Assembly: GCA_030268105.1 (NCBI GenBank)
Contig: BSDZ01000013.1
Span: forward strand, 1,903,001 to 1,967,000
Direction of reading: 5' to 3'
Length of the DNA stretch: 64,000 nucleotides
Source: Volvox africanus
Lineage: Eukaryota > Chlorophyta > Chlorophyceae > Chlamydomonadales > Volvocaceae
Notes under the pieces: generated by a model
The model's input: only the letters and a program-made list of their open reading frames with translations
Databases searched by the model: none
What the model was told of the DNA's origin: nothing
In this document: positions 55,134 to 64,000 of the stretch, piece after piece
Numbering within the stretch: the first letter of the stretch is position 1
Layout: each line of letters opens with the position of its first letter
Made by a program: the position numbers and the translations under genes

Positions 55134-56368
55134 AATACATACATATCTATATTATATATAATTTACGTACATATTATATAATATGCATATCATTACCTGG
55201 TGTTTAGGTACGATGGACGGATGCAGTATATAGCCAGCCGCATATATCTTTATATGCATGCATTTCGATGTCATCAATATTGGTATCAGAAAGTAGGAAT
55301 GGAGCCAAGGGGTGGGAAGCGGACACCTTGGACGGGGGGGGAGGGTAAACATGACATTTTACACAATGACCCTAATGATGATGGAGTTTGGAATCCCAAC
55401 GCGGTCTGATCCTTCGATAAATAGGTAAACAGTATATTATATAGATTGGATCTTCGTTACAATCAATCAATCAATCCAGAATGGCTCATTATTATTTGAT
55501 CGTGTCTTGATGGCAGCCCCCTTCGCTCGGTCCCAACGAACCCAGGTCGTCGAAGCAACCGCCAATCGAAAGACGTCATTATCTTTCATCCGAGCTTCCG
55601 AACGAACGAACGAACGAACAATTATTGTTAACGCGCGGCCGTCCATGCATCCCGTAGTCAACGGCATGACATGACCTAATTAGGAAACGGTAGCTCCTAG
55701 TTTTGTTTTGTCTCAAAACCGCAGCCATGCTCGGTCGTGACGGCTCACGTAGGTGCCAGTTGGGTTCCTCGTTATCTGACAAGGCTGCGAAGCTTCGGAC
55801 AGCAAGCTTGCGGACGACGGTTGTGCGGGCGTGCGACGACATTTTTATGTCAAGGTTATTATGACAGGGTCGCGGACATTTATTATTTATGTATACATGC
55901 ATGAGGAAGACCATGCTGTGCATACATGAATATATGAACATATAACACATACAGGCTTACAGTACAATACAATATTGAATAAAGCACTCATCGCCCCTAA
56001 CTCCCCGGACAGACAGGCAGACACGCACAGGTATATATCGCTATATATCCAAGTCGCTCGCAACGCGCACGCACCACCAAGTAAATCTACATACTAGCTA
56101 CCGTAGCCAAAAGATTAACAATAGTGGCCCTACGGCGCTTGTTAAGCATAAGGCTCGCGAGTTGATGGGTTCTTCCTTACTGCAAGCACTACGCGCGCTG
56201 CATGCTGTACATACGCACGTATATGCCGTTAAAAAGGCAGCAGAGATAGGCCTTATATATGAATGATGCTGCGGGGCGCGCGCTCCTGTGTAATGTGTAC
56301 GTGTAAGTGCTGCTCTCTCTGGATTCCTGCCTTCATTTATTCGTCGGAACATCACAGGACTGATTAGC
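55134..56368. other. Intergenic, AT-rich; 8C-2 upstream region
   Basis: No gene was recognised. Short CAAT (about 55461-55476) and CGAA (about 55602-55618) repeats are present. The last few hundred bases should hold the 8C-2 promoter. Confidence 0.5.
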
Positions 56369-58615
56369 ATGGCTACAGCTGCTTTCTTCGCCATTAAAAG
56401 CGCCACCGCCAAGGGCGGCAGCCGAGCGCGGAGGAGTCCCCTGCAGGCGACGACGGGGGTTGTTGCAGTATTCACGGTCCTGCCGCTGCTGCTGGCCTCC
56501 ATCGTCGTCCTCCTCCTGACCGCCAGCCGCGGCTGCCACGCGGGACCACCCGATCCGCCGCAATGTGTCTATACTGGGCTGGAATTCTATGTGCGCGTGT
56601 GTGTGTCTGTGTATATATATACATACATGTATATATATACATATACATGTACATATATATATATGTGTGTATATATATGTACATGTATATGTATATCTAC
56701 TTGCTTCCTTGCGTATAAACATCGTAGGTGTGCGCGTGTGTGCATAGCTACCTGCGTGCGTAATCCAATCGATGCATGATCTTCTTATAAAAATGAATTG
56801 TCCATCCAGCGCTGTACGTACGAACGTACATGCATGCATATGTGCGTATGTAGGAAGGAAGGCAGGGCAAACGTCGCTAGGTGGCTCGCTAGGTGGCTCG
56901 CTAGGTAACGAATGTGATAACTCATTAATTCTCCCCAGGTAGAGGTGAAGGCAGCCAAAATGCTAACCCAGTTGTTTATACACGTAATTCGGTTCGCTGT
57001 ATCTATCCGTTCTCTGCATGAGAGCGGATAGATATATTTGTCGCGCCCGGGTGCAGCAAATATTTATCTATCTACCTGTCTATCGACTCTACCAACCTAC
57101 CTATCTATATCTGTTTGTCTGTCTGTTTGCCTGTCGGTCTATCTAAATTTATCTACATACCTATTTAAATCTATCTACATATCTATCTATGTACATATCC
57201 AGATATGTACATGTCTCTAGTAAATCTATATAAATAGATAGAAAGGTAGAAAGAACGATAGAAAGGCAGGGTGATGATGGCGGCAACAGCCAGCATTCAT
57301 GCATGCGATGCTTCTGATTAGGAGATAGATATTATATATAATGCAACAAATTAATAAATATCGTGCTGATGATGTTGATATATTGTGTCCTCATCGTACG
57401 CCCAGATGGCGTGCACAGACGAGATTGAGAGCACCACGAAGGCAATGACTGGCAAAGCCACCGCAGACCCCTCAATGGTCAAGGTGGACGCAGAGAAGCT
57501 CCGCGCCTACCTGGCCACCGCACCCGAGCCGTCCAAGAATTGCTGCGCCGCCGCGGAGATCTTCAATGACCTGGTGCGTCTGTCCTTCCGTCCGCCCTTG
57601 TTGCGTATTGTGCCTTGGAAACCTCTTGAAATGTCACATGTCACATGTCACATTCGACTACCATTTGTCAGAAGCCCAGGAATTATGCGATGATAATTCT
57701 GGGGATTATATATTAGCGAATGGTGTCGCATCCGCCCACATGCAGCAGAGGCCCGATCGGAAGATGCCCATACACGGCCCATCCCGGGGATACACTACCC
57801 GTAGGCGCCCTAATCAGGATACTGCGCTGCGGTCCGCCCATCTGCGTCTGGCATCCAAGCCAAGCAAGTCAGGGTTTTGCAGCTATGTACACTCAATACA
57901 TACATTCGTTGTACATACATTTGTCCGCTCGTCAACCTGTCCATACATACCAGTAGTTATACTGCTCCTCCACGGCTTGCATTCATAGAATCCCACAATA
58001 ACCATACTGCCGTACTTGCTTGCTGTATGTACGTATGACACGCAGTACTGCTTCTGCGCCCCGGCCATGATCAACGAGTTTTCACTGTTCGTGGACTTGA
58101 ACGAGCTGACTGAGGGTGGGTGGGTTTAAGGGGTGTGTAGGGGGGGACGGAACATACCGAAGTGGATAAGATGGGGGATGCATGGAGGCATCGAACGATA
58201 GATGGGGCTGTGCGTGTGTGTATGTGTGACATAATGTCCTCGCTCCGCCTACCCCTATTATATCACCTCCCTGCCCTACCTGCCCTATCTAGCTACTAGC
58301 TCGCCGTACCTTCCTACCTCGCTTCACCTGTTTCCCTCCCACTCCCACCCATCAGTGGCTCTGCACCTGGCGAGTAAATGTCCCAGGATTCTCAACAGCA
58401 GCTTCACGCTGTACATGGAGCCCAACTGCCCGGTACGCCCCGTGTACACCGCGGAGATGGAGGCGGCGGAGAAGGAGAGGCTGGCCAAGGGTATCGTGCC
58501 GATTGAGGAACGCGTTAAAGCTGTTGCTAGCAGTAATATTCTCACCGCGCAGCCAGCAACTTCTAAGAAGCCGACGACAACCCCCGGGGCGACCAATAGC
58601 ACTACTGACGGATAG
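56369..58615 (+). CDS. 8C-2: secreted eight-cysteine protein, 239 aa
   Basis: Four exons: 56369-56590, 57406-57573, 58046-58115, 58356-58615; intron phases 0,0,1, identical to 8C-1. A long N-terminal hydrophobic segment (about residues 31-51) is a signal peptide or anchor. Conserved cysteines are Cys66, 77, 120-121, 132 and 134 (CFC), 162 and 178, giving C-X10-C-X42-CC-X10-CXC-X27-C-X15-C. The last exon contains a charged helix (EMEAAEKERLAKG) conserved word-for-word with 8C-1, then a short Thr/Ser/Pro tail without the repeat seen in 8C-1. The order of cysteines recalls plant lipid-transfer proteins, but no known algal family is recognised and the function is unassigned. Intron 1 carries an alternating AT/GT tract and a triplicated TCGCTAGGTGGC. 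Confidence 0.85.
57725..57825 (-). repeat. Copy of a ~100-bp repeat shared by 8C gene introns
   Basis: On the minus strand it reads AGTATCCTG..., CTACGGGTAGTGT, CATCTTCCGATCGGGCCT, GGGCGGA. The same ordered blocks appear in plus orientation at 61291-61375 and 62409-62522. It lies in intron 2 of 8C-2. Confidence 0.6.
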
Positions 58616-59165
58616 CATACATGCACGGATCCGCGGATCGGAACGATGCAGAGCGAGGAGATGACGATGACGTACGGCTGCTGCTGCCTGTATGTGTGTA
58701 TATGCGTGTGAATGTTTAGGTCGGTGTGGCTGTGGATGTGGGTGTTGCACACACCTACGTACATTTCATTCACTTTGCAGAGCGCGCACCCAACCCACCA
58801 GACATGCGAAAATGTGTACATCTATCAGAAGGACCCTTTGTGGTCCAAACTGATCACAAGCCACAAACGTTTCTCCAGGAGTTCCTTCGTTGAACCGCCG
58901 CCAAGCTCGCTGGCTCGAGTTCCTTGCACGTTTCGATTATATGTGGGAACATTGTGCGGGTTCTTTAAATGTAGCGGATGTGCTGAGTTGTCATCCATCG
59001 CTACATGTGGCCATTATCGCTATGGTCACCCGCCGCCAGTCCGCCGAGTCGGACCTCATGGTAGCTAGGTTAGCGGATCATATTTGGCGCTCGTACACGC
59101 ATGATCCCTGGTTTTCCGAACCTCTCAACACAGCATCCAGTTTTAAATAATGCAACGCGAACTGA

Positions 59166-59335
59166 GGGGATCAACGTCAAGTTATCGTACCCAGCTGACG
59201 GGGATCAACGTCAAGTTGTCGTACCCAGCTGAAGGGGATCAACGTCAAGTTGTCGTACCCAGCTGACGGGGATCAACGTCAAGTTGTCGTACCCAGCTGA
59301 AGGGGATCAACGTCAAGTTGTCGTACCCAACGATA
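59166..59335. repeat. 34-bp tandem array inside the Ty3 relic
   Basis: Five units of period 34, each beginning GGGGATCAACGTCAAGTT and ending CCCAGCTGAM, start at 59166, 59200, 59234, 59268 and 59302. The unit derives from the pol linker just before the integrase segment. A 34-bp period is not a multiple of three, so the expansion itself breaks the frame. Confidence 0.95.
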
Positions 59336-59582
59336 ACTTGCTACAGCGTGATCTCTTGGATCGAATCCATTCGGATCCTCTTGCTGGGCACATCGGTTGC
59401 ACTCGAACGTATGAATTGGTTCAAAGCACTTTTTGGTGGCCACGTTGGTCGCAAAGGATGTAAACGATTACGTCCTGTTCTGTGATGTTTGCCAGTCGAA
59501 CAAACACAGTAGCGGCACATCACCAGGCGAACTCCAACCATTACTTATCCCAGGAGCCCCGTGGGAATTGATTTCCCTAGAT

Positions 59583-59935
59583 ATGTGTGTAGGATAGGGG
59601 GGTACATCACCCGTGGCCACTAACCTGGCAGTCCCTACCTTCCCCGGTGTTTCGGGGCACCCTCATCCAGTCTCCCATGCCGACCTCTCCGAAATCAGTG
59701 GTTTTCCCAGGTTCAGCACCCACCACCAGCATCCAGCGGAATCTGCCGAGTCAACTAAGGCGTCAACTCCGATACGGGTCAGCTCGCAGGTCACTTTAAT
59801 TGGGGTCGTCACCGTCCATCGACATGGGGGCACCCTGCCCTTAACATTAGGGTCTTTGGCCCGCTCTCTGTCGGGGTAGAACCTGGACCTCCAGGGGCAT
59901 ATTAGTCGTGCCATAACAGTCGTGCCTGAATACGT
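59583..59935 (-). mobile_element. SINE-like element nested in the Ty3 integrase relic
   Basis: A 353-bp insert near-identical to the copies at 50607-50949 and 53268-53613. TAGAT flanks it at 59578-59582 and 59936-59940. Removing the insert and one TAGAT brings the integrase frame on the two sides back into register, which fixes the boundaries. Confidence 0.85.
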
Positions 59936-60370
59936 TAGATGTCATGGTCTCTCTGCCAAAACCGCACGGGGATATGACGCAACACGCGGTTTCGTTAATT
60001 GATTCACGAAAATGACACATCTGGCGCTTACAACCTCGTCAATTACTGCAGGACAGACAACAAGACTGCTCTCTTTGATAGCGTCGTTCGGTTGCATGAG
60101 GTCCCCAGAATGAAGACCATCATTTCGGATAGGGATCCCCGACTCACAAGTTAGTTCTGGGATGCGTTTGGCAAGTTGATGGGTACGCATACCAGCTTTC
60201 GACGGCCTTTCATCCACCATCTGACTGGCAGACGGAGCGCATGAATCGCAGGACAGACCCCAATGCCCATCTCACAGCCACCGAGTTCTCGATAAACAAC
60301 GCTGTGAATCGCTCGGTTGGGAAGTCGTCATTCTTCCTGTACTATGCTTATAACCCCGGAGAGGGGAATA

Positions 60371-62167
60371 GCTGTCGTATGCAATGTCCTAAAACGGTCC
60401 GCTGACCTAAGTCCTACGCTGGTAGGCGGAGCTTCACGAGAAGCTTTATGACAACCATCACTGGTAGTTCGGAATATCGACTATTCCATTGTATGAACTA
60501 TCTATCGGTTGAAAAATGTAAGTCGAGAGTTATATAAAGACAACGAATAAACTATCACGAGGATAGTCCGATTCGTCATACGGGATCTCGCGAACGCTAT
60601 TAGTCTTACTTTATAGTCTTGCGTCCTATCAACCGGTAGTTCTCACTACCATCAATAATGAAATGCTTTCATTTGTTGTGAAATACAACAAGCAGCCACG
60701 AAAGGTACGGTTAGGTGGCTGCTTTTGTCGTCTACCGCCAGACGGCGGAATATAATTGATGGCACATTAGGGTCGACCTCAATTCTCACTCTGACCCACG
60801 GGTCGCTCGTTATATTACCGGAATTTGTCATATTAGCAGTGCTTCATAAACTTATTTCTCATATACATATATACGCAAGTCTATCTATCTATTTATCATT
60901 CTCTTTATATATAGCTCTGCAATTTTAACAACTAATAAGCAAGCACATGTCTTATGTATGAAGATAAAGATAAGATATATTAAAATGTATACAGGTCGTG
61001 CGTATCAATATCCTATCAAAATTTAGTTACATCCATATATATATATATATTATTTATTTATTTATTTATACATGTGTGTGTGCGTATATGTATGTATGTA
61101 TATAATGCTTGCATGTATATTGATCACCGGAAGGTCTACGCACACAGCACATACATGGAGCAGGAGTCCAACGGCGGCGGCACGTCTGTATGTATTTGAA
61201 AGTCCTTTCTTGAGGCAGGCCCCCATGGGTGCTGGGCCGAAAAAAATAAATCTGTCGCTCCGCCGCAGCAACTAATACGTACATTGATGTAGTATCCTGG
61301 GTTATCTACGGGTAGTGTCAAGGATTGGACCACAGATGGTCATCCTTCCGATCGGGCCTTTGTAGGCGGACACAACAGAGATACAACAATTGATTAGCTG
61401 CTGTAGATATGTCTCAAAATAATACATATGTTGGCTATCTTTAATTATTATCAGCGCAGTATCTACTTATCATAACGTTGCACTATCATGATGAGCTTGA
61501 TTGACTTGTGCGTTGGACACATGAAAAAAAGCGTAGGACGAAATGCAGCAGCCAAGATCCATCCCTAGCTATATGTCTAGCTACCTAGCTACATCCCTGT
61601 AGATCTGCTGATCGATGATGATTGGTCCAAAGTGGTAGCAAAAGATGGATAGCAACGTCTGACGTCCGTAATTCAGAATGCTGCTTCTGCTGGACGAGCG
61701 ATCACGCACGACCACGCACTGCGGGACATTCTCTGCGGGACAAGCAACTAGAGTATATATAATAGCCCACACAGCAGCAGCAGCCAGCAGCGGTCATCAT
61801 TACTTTTATTAACAGCGGCTGCGTGCATGTATGTATCTATGCCGCCCTGAGCATCAATCCCAATAAGGCAGCAGATTATCATAAATAGTTTTCTTGCAGG
61901 AAAATCATAAATTTATATAAATTATCCGTCTAGCTATCTAGCTACCGTCGCCGCCTGCTGAGCAGGAAAACAATCACAGATAGCGGAGCGAGGGCATTTT
62001 AATCGGTTGTCCATCAATCAGCAGCAGGTGCAGCACGCAGCAGCAGCAGTCGTCAGGTGCAGCATCATCACGCACACACGGCCGTCGCCACCCTCCCTTC
62101 ATTCCTTTGTTTATAGCGAGGGCGAGAGACGTCTCTACCACAGCAGCAGCCCTGCCACCATCCTAAG
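60371..62167. other. Region between Ty3 relic and 8C-3
   Basis: No intact gene was found. The first ~200 bp may be further degraded Ty3 sequence. An imperfect hairpin with AGCAGCCAC/GTGGCTGCT arms lies at about 60692-60724. From about 61050 the sequence is AT-rich, and 61291-61375 is a copy of the repeat found in 8C introns. A lost paralogue here is possible but no exon survives. Confidence 0.45.
61291..61375 (+). repeat. Copy of the ~100-bp repeat shared by 8C gene introns
   Basis: Shows AGTATCCTGGGTT, CTACGGGTAGTGT, CATCCTTCCGATCGGGCCTT and GGCGGACA in the same order as the copies at 62409-62522 (plus) and 57725-57825 (minus). Confidence 0.6.
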
Positions 62168-63349
62168 ATGTCTCCAAGGATGTCCGCGATGGCGTTCGTC
62201 TTGGCAACAGCAGCAGCAGCGACCGCATTCCTACTGGCTATCCCGGTGCTTCAACAGGCATCTGCTGCAGAGGGGCTTTATTATCAGCACCAACGCGGCC
62301 TCCTGCAAGAAGGGTCGACCCAGTCCGTGCCCACGGAATGCATCAACACGGGCCTTAACTTGCAGGTGCAGTCGATCGTACATCGATACGCATATAAAAG
62401 CGCATAGTGTAGTATCCTGTTGCTGTCTGGGGTATCTATGGCTGGCTAATATGCATGATGATGTATGATCAGGAAACTGGACATCTTCCTATCGATCAGG
62501 CCTCAACTATTTGGCGGACATGTGTTAACACAGGGATACAACACATTACATGCACACGCATCTGCACGTGCAAGAATATATCCAATCCAATCGCCACTAC
62601 ATCCTTCATTCATTCTGATAACCGATCTTTCATGATGCTATCTTGTTCGAGTCCTTATAATTAGTGTATGTTGGCGACACGAACTTTCTGATGATGATCA
62701 GACAGATAGATGGAACTCTATCATCAACCACGCATGCAGCAAGCAAGCAAGCAGCAAAATATCATCGACGTGCGTCGTGTCACTTACATGTTGATATTAT
62801 ATCATACATATATATACCTCCGCATCTGCATCTGCATTTATCTGCATCGATCGGGTACCGTCAATGGGCACCTATCTAGCTACGAGCGATTGGTATCCTT
62901 ATCTATGGGTGGGTATCAATTCAGATCGAAGTCCATCCTTCGCGGAACAGCACCCATCAAGTGATCAGTAGTAGTCCTGGCGTCCGTATGTACGTATGTA
63001 CGTATGTACGTATGTACGTATGTACGTATGTCCGTATGTACGTATGTCCGTATGTCCGTATGTCCGTATGCCATCCGCGAGCGGATTTTCCCAAAATATG
63101 CTCGTTGGTCGTCAATAGTATCAACCCAACAACTAACCACACTCCAAGAAACGAACCACCCGGTCACGCCCCGTTTACATACCTCCGTTATTTCCGTCGT
63201 ACGAAGCTGTTTCCTACTTGCGCCCTTTCCGCTCTCCATTTTCGCATATGTATACACGCACACGAGCGAAGTCCTCTTGCGCGAAGGAGCTGGAGCTTGC
63301 GTCCAAGGCCTTTGGCCTCAGCCCAACTTCCGACGTCAGCAGTATCAAG
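62168..63349 (+). CDS. 8C-3: third eight-cysteine paralogue, 5' part only
   Basis: Two exons are visible: 62168-62365 and 63272-63349. Exon 1 codes an Ala-rich signal peptide (residues about 8-34) and TECINTGLNLQ, matching QCVYTGFAFQ of 8C-1 at the same phase-0 intron. Exon 2 begins SSCAKELELASKAF, keeping the C-X10-C spacing, and stops after VSSIK at a GTCGGT donor. In 8C-1 and 8C-2 this exon continues without a break to the CC pair, so 8C-3 either has an extra intron or is broken here. The acceptor before exon 2 ends GCGAAG rather than CAG. Downstream is only satellite to the window edge, so CC, CxC and the last two cysteines cannot be seen. Confidence 0.6.
62409..62522 (+). repeat. Copy of the ~100-bp repeat in 8C-3 intron 1
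   Basis: Begins TAGTATCCTGTTGCTG and contains ACATCTTCCTATCGATCAGGCCT and GGCGGACA in the order of the 61291-61375 copy, with more substitutions. Confidence 0.55.
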
Positions 63350-63573
63350 GTCGGTCGCTATCTAGTGGTGTGCATTTGAACGAACCTCGATATCCGATAT
63401 TATGAAACACTAAGTAACGGATAGACAGCTAGCATGTAGTACTCGTACAGCAGTGTGCGACACACAAAACACAAGCATCAGGTGCAAAACACACACACCT
63501 ATACACACACACGCATGCAGTATTCCAAGAGGCTCATCGGCAGACAACTAGCTACCAAGAACAAATGAACACA

Positions 63574-64000
<427 letters not shown>

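Larger units (their letters stand above)
58828..60370 (+). mobile_element. Decayed Ty3/gypsy retrotransposon pol relic
   Basis: In shifting frames with stops, the order of a Ty3-type pol tail is visible. An RNase H end comes first (QTDHKPQTFLQ, then RRQARWLEFLARFDY and GSLNVADVLS at about 58828-59000). The integrase zinc-binding segment follows (LLDRIHSDPLAGHIGCTRTYEL, CDVCQSNKH at about 59340-59520). The integrase core is last (FTKMTHLAL, SDRDPRLTS, DWQTERMNR at about 60000-60250), ending near YYAYNPG. Frameshifts and stop codons rule out function. The core is split by a SINE-like insertion at 59583-59935, and a 34-bp tandem array lies between RNase H and integrase. No LTRs were identified. 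Confidence 0.85.

Noticed and set aside
59166..59335. 34-bp direct repeats as a CRISPR-like array
   Set aside because: Units are contiguous with no unique spacers and lie in a eukaryotic retrotransposon relic.
60692..60724. Hairpin followed by T-rich sequence as a bacterial-type terminator
   Set aside because: The context is eukaryotic and no gene ends there; the arms are imperfect beyond 9 bp.

Overview
The window looks like nuclear DNA of a volvocine green alga (Volvox/Chlamydomonas group). The evidence is GC-rich coding sequence, many short introns with GTRAGT-type donors, glycine/alanine/glutamine-rich low-complexity protein segments, an RWP-RK transcription factor, and abundant tetra- to heptanucleotide satellites in introns. 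The genus is inferred from gene style; no species-specific marker was seen.

Layout, left to right: 1-2808 no recognisable gene; 2809-8901 (-) a 5-exon RWP-RK transcription factor of about 1,425 aa; 8902-11572 intergenic; 11573-14208 (-) a 4-exon secreted eight-cysteine protein (called 8C-1 here); 14767-18756 (-) an 8-exon TRM10-type tRNA m1G/m1A9 methyltransferase; 18757-19089 a compact divergent promoter region; 19090-23693 (+) an 8-exon Fringe-like (GT31/DUF604-type) Golgi glycosyltransferase; 25162-52729 (+) a 28-exon REV3, the catalytic subunit of DNA polymerase zeta, with one 10.4-kb exon and a predicted protein of about 5,600 aa; 53268-55133 SINE-like and LINE fragments; 56369-58615 (+) a second eight-cysteine paralogue (8C-2); 58828-60370 a decayed Ty3/gypsy pol relic carrying a nested SINE-like element; 62168 to the window end, the start of a third paralogue (8C-3) running into a long CTAT satellite.

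Mobile DNA: a SINE-like element of about 345 bp is present in three near-identical copies, two with clear target-site duplications, plus one diverged copy. Three 5'-truncated copies of one LINE share the same 3' end. A degenerate tRNA-Gly(GCC)-like sequence lies beside a pentanucleotide satellite in a REV3 intron. Most of these elements and satellites lie in introns.

The housekeeping genes (REV3, TRM10, glycosyltransferase, RWP-RK) do not form a pathway. The most unusual content is the eight-cysteine secreted family: the three members share intron positions and the cysteine order C-C-CC-CxC-C-C, which is the order of plant non-specific lipid-transfer proteins. 8C-1 and 8C-2, 46 kb apart and in opposite orientation, share a 109-bp stretch of perfect nucleotide identity inside otherwise diverged genes. 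All multi-exon models were assembled by eye from open frames, splice signals, phase agreement and family similarity.
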